Below, one piece after another: positions 46,810 through 57,163 of a DNA stretch of 64,000 nucleotides. The notes below the pieces were generated by a model. That model saw only the letters and a list, made by a program, of their open reading frames with translations, was not told where the DNA came from and did no database searches. Each line of letters opens with the position of its first letter. Within the stretch, counting starts at the first letter, position 1. The DNA lies in the NCBI RefSeq assembly GCF_002575655.3, contig NC_053036.3, positions 649,843,387-649,907,386 of the forward strand. Reading direction: 5' to 3'. The stretch is from Aegilops tauschii subsp. strangulata. Lineage: Eukaryota > Streptophyta > Magnoliopsida > Poales > Poaceae. Both the position numbers and the translations under genes were made by a program.

Positions 46810-49800
46810 TGTGACACCCAAGTTTTTATTTGGATTTTTCAAAAGATTTCTATTTGACTTGAGGGGAGTGATTTAATTTTTTCTTAAAAAGAACTCCCCC
46901 TTTCAAATATTTTTTTTATGGCAAAAGTTTTATTTGGATTCACCCAAGATCTGTCTTTGGTCTTGGAGGTTCTTGCTTTTTATTTGGACTCAAGACAAAA
47001 TACTTTTCAACTTGGAAAAATGCCTTTTTGAAAATCTCTTTGAAAATTGCACTATGGCTTTTGGAATAATCCTTTGCCACTTTCAACAATTCCTTCTTGC
47101 CATGGCCTTAGTGCAAATCCTCTCTCCTAACCCTTCCCTCACCTTTGGATCATGATTTGCATCAAATCCAGCAAGTTGGACCTCCCCATGTGATCATTTG
47201 CATTTAAATCTTATTCAAATAAATTTCTGTCTTCTATTCTAGCACTTGGAGATTTACAAAGGAACTCCATTTTCTGTCTTGATTTTTGCCCCCAAACCTT
47301 TTTCCCCTCCTAGTCCTTTCAACCCTCAACCAAGATCCATGAAGATCCACTGGTCTTCAGTTCAAAATTTTCAAACTACACTTGCTGCAAGTTTGGACCA
47401 GATTTGTCAAATTTGGTGAAATTCATTCAAAACCTTCTCCAGAAATTCCAAGTAAAATCAGGCAGCCTCTGGGTGCATTGAGTGGTCACCTCACCAAGTT
47501 ACAGCCCCAGAAAAATTTATCTCATAGCCAAATCATTCTGTCGAACACCTGCAGTGCTGTGTCAATATCAAGTTCAGAGTTTCAGAAATTCAGTCAGTGG
47601 CTTACTATCGTTTTCTTCAGAGATGGACGTCGATCTCGCCAATGCCACTGTGTCGCCTTGCTCCTCGTCCCCTCCCTCTTGTTCCTGCACCGCACGAACG
47701 CCTGGCACCTTGCGGGCGTCGGCGACGAGCAGCAGAAGGTGCGCCGCCCCGTGACAGACGCCAGCGGCGGCTTTGCGGCCGCCAGCGGGAGGCACGGCGC
47801 CGACGACGCCACCCAGCGCCGCCCAAACCACCGGAGCTCGCCGCGTGGCCTTCCACTCCCCCGAACGCGCTGCCACTCTCGTCGTGAACCGCAGGGCGCG
47901 GAGCGCGCTCTCTGCCGCCGTCGAGCCCGTGCGGTCACCTCACCGTGCACCGACGCCATTACGCCAAGACCAACTCCGTTTAGCTGTGGAATGACTCCAG
48001 TAACCTCCACTGATGCTGCCTGGCCACTCAAAACTCCTGCCAATCCACTGCTCCGCCGTAATCGCTCGCCGGAGATTCTTCGTTCACGGCCACCCCGTCG
48101 ATCCGCCTATAAATAGAGGCCCCGAGCTTCAACTCGAGCACCCACCATCCCTGCACTCTACCTAGAGCATGCCTAGCCACTGGAAGAGCCCCGAGGAGGT
48201 CTCCTTCCTCGACTCCGGCCGCCGCGACCCGCCACGGGATCCAGCTCGATTCGCCCCCGTGCGTGCTCCTCTGCCTCCCATCTCTTGCCAGTAGCTTCAC
48301 CATGCATCCCTCTTTCTGACCCACGCTTCAATTCGAAGTTTGCACCCCTCCACCGAGTTCCCCATCCTCACCCGAGCCGCCGTCCGCCGGAGATAGTGTC
48401 GCCGTCGACGTGGTGCTCCCCGTTGGTCGAGTCCACCACCCACCGACGCGGAAGAAGACGCTGAAGCTCTTGGTACCCTCCGATCCTCTAACTCGCCGTG
48501 GTTCGACGCCAGCGTCCACCGCAGTCTTCGGGCGCCGGCGAGCTTTTCAAACCTGACATGTGGACCCCGTCTGTCAGCCTCTGTTCTATTCCCCTTTGAA
48601 CCATTTTCCGTTGGCGCCTTCGGGCAAATACGCTTTCCCTCTTGAGCTTGCGCTTTTCCAATCGAACCGTTTTCTGTTTTCTCAGTTAAAACCCTGGAAC
48701 TTTTCTGTTTCATTACAGATAAGTCCCTGGACAGAAACCTTTATAACTTTTTAATAAAAAGGAATTTTTGAGTGATTCTTTTTCTGACAATCTTCAAATT
48801 TTGTCTAGTTTTTTATGGGATTTATTTGAAAAATATTTGGAAAAGTTTCTGTGCACCCATTGGTTTTCACGTTAGTACCCGTTTTCGTGATTGCCGTAGG
48901 TTCCGGAAGAGGTGAAGGAGCCGCGAACTTCGCCGAGCTAGACTCCGACTTCTCCGAACCAGGCAAGCATGTTTGAACATTTGATATGATAAGTGTTTTG
49001 CATGTTTGCTTGAAAGTTTGTGCGTGGCATATGAGTGTCGGTAAATACCTCGTTGCTTGTAAGGAAACTACCCGCTTGTTCCAAAGTTGCGATGATCTCT
49101 GATGAGAGGTGGCCTAATCATGTGGTGACATGAAGGGCAGCAAGGTGGTACTGTTGTAGCATACCAGCCTTGCGTCATCCGACTTTCTCCGACGTTAACA
49201 TGGACGGAGTCATGTTATCGTTCTTTTCCCGCATGTTCCATAGTTGCGATGATCTCTGATGAGAGATGGCCTAATCATGTGGTGACATGAAGGGCAGTAA
49301 GGTGGTACTGTTGTAGCATACTAGCCTTGCGTCATCCGAATATTTCTGACGTTAACGTGGACGAAGTCACGTTATCGATCTTTCCCCCTTCCGTGCTACC
49401 ACATGTTTCATTTGCCAGGATGCGGTTTAGTAAGTTGGTAACCTCTTTCCGTGTACACACCAAACAGAGAGGCCGGGATGATGGTACCTTGGCCCAGGAT
49501 TAAAGCCAGTCATCCGGTCAGGGGGCATGGGTGTTTCCGGTTGGGTCCGAGAGGGGGGCACCCCCTTAGAGCGCGCGTATAGAAATTTGATCCCATGCTA
49601 CGCGAGGTTGTAGCCTCCCCGTCTCAAGGTTTTTCTTGAACGTTGCCGAGGGTGATCCCTGGCTTCGGAAGGTTGAATTGGGTGTGTACTGGTTAGACGT
49701 GTTTCTTCCAAAACACCGTAGACGGAACTAGTCCCCGTGACTACTGAAATCCGTTGGCTGTGGTTGAGTACAAACTCTGCAGAGTCAAATTTCCTTCCAA

Positions 49801-51035
49801 GTCATCGTATCCATGATCAAATAGTGAAATCAGTACATCCATATCTATCCGCGTGAAAACTTGTCCCCGGTGAACAAGCTCAAGTGGTAAACCTAGTTTG
49901 ATTATTATTATTGTGGATGGACTAACCTTATGTTTGTCTCGTACTTGCAGTAAATTTGTGTTCCCGAGTTATTGAATTATTGAACTACAATATAAGCCCT
50001 TTATATGATGTCGCTCAGACGTCCGACTGTGGCGTGTTCTTGTTTTCTTACTTTGAATATAAGCCCTTTATGTGATGTCGCTCAGACGTCCGACTGTGGC
50101 ACGCACTGCTTTTATTTTCTGTTAGAAGCCCTTTAGGTGGTGTCGCCCCGACGCCCGACTGTGGCATTACTATTCTGCATTTTCCGCTCGAGGAGTCATT
50201 CAGACACTCGTTTGGCACCAGCATTATTATTCTTGCATTTTCCGCTCGAGGAGCCATTCAGACCCTCGCTTGGCACCAGCATTATTATTCTTGCATTTTT
50301 CGCTCGAGGAGTCATTCAGACCCTCGCTTGGCACCAGTATTACTACTCTGCATTTTCCGCTCGAGGAGTCTTTTAGACACTCGCTTGGCACCAGTATTAC
50401 TATTCTGCAGTTTTCCGCTCGAGGCGTCATTCAGACCCTCGTTTGGCACCCCGTATTTATTATCTCTATGTCTGAACGCACTGGTTAATTGTTCATATGC
50501 TTCATGTTTACATTTGTTATATCTTATGTCTGAACTGTCTTGCGAGTACTTTCATAGTACTCACCTGGCTTGTTGATTTGGCCAGATGTGGACAAAGGCG
50601 ATCTCTTGGATGAAGAGTTTGATAGCGCGTCCGACGCCTAGAGGAGTCCCAGTCAGTCCTGCGCGATCCCGGATTTTGGTCACTTGTATTATATACGCTT
50701 CCGCCACCCGCAATAAGTCTCCTCGAGCCTCACTCCGACGCTCGAAGAGCTGTAGTCTTCTGGAATCATATCACTCGCTTCGCGGTGATATTTCCACCAC
50801 CGTTATTATCGTGAGTTAGTAGTTTGCCACCCTACCCGCCGTCTTGTTTTATCGGCGTGCATGTAATAAATTGTTGGGCAGTCTCCGCTCAACCTTGTAT
50901 TATATTTAGTACTCCTGGTATTTTTTTCTTCTGTGACCAAGATATTGTCTACCAGTGAGAAGGGATTCTTCCTTACTGGTCCGTAAAAGGGATTGGTCTC
51001 TCAATAATTATTTTATTGAAAAACCGGTCGTGACA
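46810..51035 (+). repeat. 3' LTR of element C (4226 bp)
   Basis: Uninterrupted, TGTGACACCC...CGTGACA. TATA box 48108-48115; stem-loop repeats near 49193 and 49350; 65-bp units from about 49991; 57-bp units from about 50165 to 50455. It is preceded by the polypurine tract AAGGGGGTAGGTGT and followed by the TSD. Confidence 0.93.
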
Positions 51036-51040
51036 GAAGA

Positions 51041-53433
51041 ACACGAGGCAAAGGCGTTGTTCCGTGGTATGAGGGGTTTGCGGACTGGAACTCCGACTAC
51101 AGAAGCCGTGCGAGAAGATGGAGGAGGAGGAGAAGAGGAAGCTGGAGGAGGAGCAGAGGAAGCAGGAAGTAGAACACCTTAAAGGCCTAGAATCAGCGCA
51201 TGCGGAGTTGGCACTCCAATTCCAGCGGCAGCAGCAGATGATCGACTCACTTAGCCAAGAAAGGGGGTCTCAGCAGTGGCAGCAGCTAGCGGATGATGCC
51301 GCATTAGATAGCACCGTCCCATCCATGCTGAGAAGCAGCATGGGTTCCGCCCTGGGCAAGGCACTGCTAGATAGATACCCTGTGGATGACATCATGGAGA
51401 ACACTAATTGTGAGCTACACTTCAAAATGAAGAACATATCCATGAAGGTGGCAGACGTCGTTGCTTATACAAATCCCCCCGAAGCAACCTTCCATTGCAA
51501 CCCGATTCCAGCTGGCTATGCTCGTGTCATGGTTGATGAAGTGGTGGACCAATATTCGGGGCTAGAGCTTGATATTCCTGGAGGTGACGAGGAGCACACA
51601 CTGGGAGAGGCCATACATCATATCATCCTATGGAGAAAGGATTGCATCATCTTTCCAAGGCCACCGACAATGCGTCAGCAGACTCCTCCTTGAAGTCCAC
51701 CACTATGTCAGCAAACTGCCGCTCCTCCAAGTCATCAGCCACCGCCTCAGCAGAGTCCTGCTCCTTCAAGTCAGCCAACGCATCAGGCCACTCCTCCTCC
51801 TCCAAGTCCTGCTCCGCGTCAGGCCACTCCTCCTGCTCCATGTCCGGCACCACGGCCCACTCCTCCTCCTCCAACTCAACCACGTCAGCCGTCTCCGCCG
51901 CCTCAGCAACAGCGGAAGAGAGCCGCCGCAGGTATGGTATGTAGCGGTACAAGTAAAGGTATAGGAGGTACAGGAGGCAAGCAATTTCAATATGGTCCAA
52001 GCCTCGCGCCTCTTCAGAAGAGGCCTTATGACCTAACTCCGGAGGAAAATGAAGCCGAAGTGCGAGCCCAATTGGACGCCCATTTTGGACCCAAACCGCC
52101 TCCGCCGCCAAAGAAGAAAGTGCCTGAGCAAGTCGTTGACCACTTTATTCGTATGGCTAAAGCACCAACTCCCAAGCCTGTTGACTCAGACTATGAGCGC
52201 GAAATCAAGAAGGCACATCGAGCACAACAAAACAAGGAGTCGAGCTCAAGCCAAGCAGCTGCCAAAAAAAGTGGGAAAACTATTCCCCGGCTGGGAGAAC
52301 AGGCGGTGCAATCGACCCCCCCCCCCCGCTCATTGTACCAAAACATGTGAGTACCGGCGCCGATCAGCTCGTAATAACCGACGATCATAGAATGCAGGCT
52401 GAAGAGATCGGATGCACTATAGAACATCTCCTAGGCCTCGAGCCCATGGAAAAGTTTACAGAGCAGCAACTAAAACGGAAATATGTCCGCAGCGAACCTC
52501 TGGTCAAGCCTGAGGAGGTCAAGAAGCTCCCAACGAGAATGTATAAATTGCATGAATGGTACAAGAGAGAAACCAAGACTACCAATCGAGGGTCCCTCAT
52601 GGTGAAAGTCAAGGCACAACATTCTTCCATGGAAAAGATATGTGGGTTGAGTTTTCAGAACTGTTTCAGTTATTCAATCAAGATGCACTTGACAAATCTA
52701 TCGTCAGTTGCTATTGTCTGTAAGTGATTTCTTTCTGTAATTTAAATCTCAAGCTAGCTAGCTATAGTGCTTGTTGATCATTACCTGTAATTATATCCTC
52801 ACTATATTATTTTATGTGGTATTATGCAGGATGAAGATCTATGAAATGAAAAAAACTAGACGCTATGGCATTGGGTTCATTGACCCAAATACCATTAATG
52901 AAGAGACATGGACATATGAATGGTATCGAGCAGAGGTAGAGAAAAACATGCTAGAGTTCTTGAAGCACCTCAATACCAATCGAGATATACTACTTCCTTA
53001 CAACTTCTGGTGAGTCACACTGTCTTGTACTACAAATTCTGTTTTTGCTTAGTAGCTAATGTTAATAAGTGTATTGGGTTTAGGGTAGTTGATGAGTGTT
53101 ATGCACATGCCCTCTTAATTTATACATGCAAACGTGTGCGCATGTAGTTTCCACTGGATCTTGTTAGTCATTAAAGTTGAAGAAGGAATAGTTGCAGTAC
53201 TAGACTCACTACTTAAAGAACCTAGTGACTACGCAATCATGAAGGGGATAGTCAACAGGTAATTTCAATCATTATTGAACTATATGTCGACCTCTTTAGT
53301 TCATCATTTCCTGATATCAACTAATTAATAACTCCTTTATTCATTTTCTTTGCCGATGGGCAGGGCTTGGCAAAAGTTCATCAAACATGTTCCATTCGAA
53401 TGGAAACAAAAGCTGTATTGGTATCGACCCAAG
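51041..53433 (+). pseudogene. CACTA second-ORF-type protein, 3' part with truncated Ulp1-like (C48) protease
   Basis: Continues 32561. A frameshift near 51113 precedes a Glu/Lys coiled coil (51118-51250), a conserved region (NPIPAGYARVMVDEVVDQY), an in-frame TGA at 51691 (CGA to TGA possible), a Pro-rich linker, and a 12-C run at 52316-52327 with a frameshift. Predicted exons then follow: up to 52719, 52830-53009, 53148-53258 and 53364-53433, all with GT-AG borders and consistent phase. They encode an Ulp1/SENP-type cysteine protease core: FHWILLVI with the catalytic His and VLDSL with the Asp. The exon that should carry the catalytic Cys (CGYYVC-type) is missing because the element is cut off about 10-90 bp downstream. 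In other CACTA proteins this domain is related to SUMO proteases. Confidence 0.75.
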
Positions 53434-55222
53434 GTAAGTAATTAAGTAGTACTAGCTAACTACCATCTCTTTAATTCTATTCTGATCACGGGATTAGAAT
53501 AATATTCTGATCACAACCTGAACTGCCTTAGTAACGCGCCTGAACTTCCCGTTGTACCAACCCGACCTTCGGGCTATCTTCGTAATCGTGCCTTCTACCA
53601 TGAGTTTTTCTGATCATTCGTATTTTTTGTGATGTAAGTGTAATGTGGACACGTTTTTTAGAATCTAAATGATTGTTTTGATTCGGAATCTAGCACGTTG
53701 GCGGATTTTGCGGTGATGAACATGGGTCTGTTACAAGTTTTTTGCATGTACTGGATGTTCTAGAATCTCTAACAGGATGAGAATTGGGTTTAGATACGAG
53801 TTTACTGCGTGTTTTGTTGTTATTTTCAAACAAATTCGATTTGGTGTTCCGCCGCCTCTGTTCTTCGTCCGCGGAAGTGGTTCATGGCTCTGTTGTAGAT
53901 TTGTAGTTTTGCTGTTCAAATTGGCGGTGGATTTGCGTGCATTAGCGAGATAGAATGGTGCCCATGCTGTTAATTTGATTATGCGGGCTCATACAAATCA
54001 AAATCCGGTGATTGGATCTTCTGCTTCCCGCCGTGGTTTTCTGTTCGAGGGACAATATGATGAGAATCATTTTCTTGTTTATCTGGAGCATGATGACGTT
54101 CAAAATGGCGGTAGAATCATTCCTGCATTGTTAATTTGATTTGGCTTGCTCATTCATTCCGAAAATGTGGATTGGACCTTCTTCCTCCCGCTGTGGTTCG
54201 ATGTTCGAGCGGACAGCTTGATGGCGGATCATTTTTTGATGTTTTATCTGGAGTATGACGACGTTCGAAAAGGTTATTGACGTGTTGGAATTTACCCAAA
54301 CGATTAAAACTGGGAACCAAATTTGTTCGGGGTTGTTTTTTCAATCGTTTTACGTTCTGTTGTACAAGCTGGACTACTATAACATCCGTAGTTGAACTTC
54401 TGTGCTCTTTAGGCATGCTTTTAGGAGATGAGGCAATACGATCTAGTCTGTTGCTGTTATTGTATAAAAAATCAAGTATGTTTTATGTTGTTGACTGTCG
54501 TCATGTGTGTAAGTGTGGAGCTGGACCACAAGCACATGCATCCTCTTTTCCTTTAATCTATGTTTTGGGATAGTTTTTTGATCATCCACTATCTTCAGTA
54601 TAAGCTGGACTTCTATTTTATTAATGGTTGAACTTCTGGTTTTCCACATTTGCAAGGCGAAGGTGCATGGTGCTCTATATTCTCTTTGTTTTGTTTTTCT
54701 GTAATTTTTAATTCTTCAGATTTTTTTAGACTTTTGTCTCGTGAGCAATCATGGGATTTAACCGAAGTATGCACGCACCTTTTCTAGATCATCTAAGGGT
54801 CGTTGTAGGAGCTGGACTTCTATGTTGTTCATACATGAACTTCTGCTTTTCCTTCTTTGCAAGGTAATGCAGCAAGTCCTCTGTATTTCTTTCTTTTTTA
54901 TGTTATTTTTCATTCTTTGCATTGGTTTGGATTTTTTTTTTGACTTAGTCCCATGAGCAACCATGGAATTAGCCGACAGATATGAGTATATTTTTTATTT
55001 TTTCTATTATCTTTTTGTACTTATAATAGTTGTTGGTCTTCACTGAATAACTATCCTGAACTTCTGTATGATAATCGTTTTTAACATGTTAATTTGAGGT
55101 TTTACAAAACCCCGAACTTCTATATCTTCACTATTTGAACTTCTCATTTATAATTTTGTTTGTTATTTTTGGATTTAAATATTTTGTAGACATTGAAATC
55201 GACATTGCGCCTATTGACAAAT
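53434..55222. other. Non-coding part of a second degenerate mobile segment
   Basis: The CACTA sequence fades into unrelated DNA between 53440 and 53540, where 'attctgatcac' occurs twice (about 53478 and 53506). A roughly 160-bp unit is duplicated with divergence (53945-54110 and 54115-54270; both contain 'gttaatttgatt' and 'cccgc(c/t)gtggtt'). The rest is T-rich intron-like sequence with many TGAACTTCTG motifs. No gene is seen. Confidence 0.45.
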
Positions 55223-55889
55223 GCGGTAGCGCGAGGCCGAGCAGGGGGGAGGGGGTTCGGGACCCCCCTCCCCTCCCCCTACGAGGCCGAGACAGGAACG
55301 AGCCGGAGCAGCTGACGACGCGGCGTGCCGCGTCGTCGCATGCGGAGGCGAGTCCGTCACATCCGTGACCCCACTATCTATCTTAGGGTTTAGGGTTTAG
55401 GGTGCGTGCGGTGGGGGTGGAAACAGAATAACCGCATTGCATCCTGTCAAAACATAGCGCGCAGCAATGCGGTTGCGCGAGGCCGAGCAGGGGGAGGGGG
55501 GAGGGACCCTCCCCTCCCCCTGCAAGGCCGAGACAGGAACGAGCCAGAGCAGGCGACGACGCGGCGTGCCGCATCATCGCATGCGGAGGCGAGTCCGTCA
55601 CATCCGTGACGCCACTATCTATCTTAGGGTTTAGGGTTTAGGGTGCGTGTGGTGGGGGTGGAAACAGAATAACCGCATTGCGTCCTGTCAAAACCTAGCG
55701 CGCAGCAATGCGGTAACGCGAGGCCGGGCAGGGGGGAAGGGAGGTCGGGACCCCCCTCCCCTCCCCCTGCGAGGCCGAGACAGGAACGAGACGGAGCAAG
55801 CGACGATGCGGCGTGCCGCGTCGTCGCATGCGGAGGCGAGTCCGTCACATCCGTGACCCCACTATCTATCTTAGGGTTTAGGGTTTAGG
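55223..55889. repeat. 241-246 bp minisatellite (2.8 units) carrying telomere-like TTTAGGG runs
   Basis: Units start at 55223, 55469 and 55710 with GCGGT..GCGAGGCCG. Each contains a G/C-strand-asymmetric CCCCTCCCCT region, the pair GACGACGCGGCGTGCCGCGTCGTC (mostly self-complementary), and TTAGGGTTTAGGGTTTAGGG. Units are joined by an inverted repeat ACCGCATTGC / GCAATGCGGT about 35 bp apart. ORFs across the units are repeat artefacts. Confidence 0.85.
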
Positions 55890-56239
55890 GTGCTTGTTTT
55901 AGTTAGATATGAACTTCATCTGTTTTTGTACTTGAACTTCTTTTTGTTTCTTAATGTTTATTTATTCATATGCCTTTACTTCTTTTGTTAGAGTACTTGA
56001 ACTTGTGTTCTGTATTTTTTGAACTTCTTTCTCTTGTTTTTTTAGGTGCATATTTTGTGTATGTATTTTTCTTCCCTTGCTAGTGTATTTACCATCAATT
56101 TTTGGTTTTAAGCATATCAGTAGTGCTATTGTGTGATCTTATCTCATTATAATAGATGCATTCAAATGGTGCATTCATTTATCTATAGATGTATTTACTT
56201 TTTTAGTTGTTGGGGGGTAAAACTGTAATTTCACAGGCG

Positions 56240-56600
56240 CTGCAATTCCCATGACAGAGAGGCATTAAGTGACCATCTCCCTCGCCACCACCTGTCAGAA
56301 AATCCCTCTCCCGCTGTCGCTCGCTCTCTCCCCCCTCTCCGTCGCTCCGCTGCCTTCGTCGCCTCCAACTCCGCCCGATTTCTCTGCCCCTGTCCCCTGC
56401 CCTCGTGAGTGGAGTAATCGGCGCACGCCCCCGCTCCTATTTCTCCCCCACGCCCCGCTCTCTTCTGCTCTGAAGCGAGGGCGGCAACTGCCTGCGCGGT
56501 TGCAAGGTGCGCGTGGCATCGTGGGGAGTGGAAGAACCGCCGTGGATTCGTGCGTGCAGGGGTCGTTTGGAGAGGTACAAATGCTGCCCCCCTAATGCTT
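56240..56600 (+). promoter_or_regulatory. GC-rich promoter/5'UTR-like block of the 57.2-61.2 kb gene
   Basis: A sharp switch from AT-rich DNA to CT-rich, GC-rich sequence with 'ctcgctctctcccccctctcc', typical of grass gene 5' ends, followed by intron-like T-rich sequence from about 56600. It lies upstream of the first candidate coding exon at 57164. No clear TATA box was picked out, and the assignment is by composition only. Confidence 0.35.
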
Positions 56601-57163
56601 GCTTTTAGTTTCGCCAGATCTGTCGAGGGCTGCCTGTTACTTCTTTGTGTTCTTGCGTCCGCCTCCTACCCCCCCCCCTCTTCTGATGGTTTGGTAGGAG
56701 ATTAGGTAGGGTTCTTGTGTGTGTGGTGGTTGGGTTGCATTCCCCCGTGGTCAGATTTGCTTGTGAGATGCTTGTGTGTGCTATTTGTCCCTTCAGACTT
56801 GTGTGGATTTCATTTCCCCTTTCTTGATTTTAACAGTCAGATGCATGTAAGAGAGGGTGTGGTGTGATGCTGGATCTGATATATCTAATTGTTTTAGTGT
56901 TTTTGATTTCGAAGTCTAAATTGTGTCTCTCACATGCTAGTTAGTTTGTGGATTCTTTTTTTGTTTGTGCTTGCCTAGATGTGCTACTGTTCATGTTTTC
57001 ATACTTTTTGATATGTTCTAGTTGTTTCATCCTAGGGTTTCATTTAGTTGTTTTGTGTATTTGTTGTATGATTTTCTACTTGCTAACTATACACAATATA
57101 TCCCCTGTTTTTAGTAGGTTATTCTTGGGTTTGGAGTTGCATTCATCAAGGGGGTTGTGTTGT

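Larger units (their letters stand above)
32562..51035 (+). mobile_element. Element C: Tekay/Del-like chromovirus, same family as B, with a nested solo LTR
   Basis: Same plan as B: 5' LTR 32562-41062 (interrupted), PBS 41067, extra ORF 41228-42034, gag-pol 42361-46797, polypurine tract, 3' LTR 46810-51035, perfect TSD. LTR sequences differ visibly from B (for example TATAAATAGAGG rather than TATAAATAGGGG, and diverged 57-bp repeats), so C is a separate subfamily. Net 5' LTR length after removing the solo LTR and one TSD is 4228 bp, against 4226 for the 3' LTR. gag-pol carries five lesions, so the copy is inactive. Confidence 0.93.
1169..53445 (+). mobile_element. Broken CACTA (En/Spm-type) DNA transposon hosting two nested LTR elements
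   Basis: Pieces at 1169-2326, 29682-32561 and 51041-about 53445 join into one element once A (2327-29676) and C (32562-51035) are removed with one TSD copy each. The element has roughly 335-bp subterminal repeats, about 40-bp inverted 'CCTTTAGTACCGG...CCGGTACTAAAGG' hairpins near 2281-2320 and 29685-29797, a long leader, and a Transposase_24-like/Ulp1-like gene. The DDE transposase ORF (TNPD type) is not seen, and no terminal CACTA inverted repeat is visible. The left end abuts another repeat and the right end is cut within the protease domain. The copy is therefore dead. The class assignment rests on the subterminal hairpins and the gene; the exact family is not assigned. Confidence 0.7.

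Noticed and set aside
55135..55856. Series of 67-77 codon ORFs on both strands
   Set aside because: Each falls within one unit of the 241-246 bp minisatellite; no independent evidence of coding.
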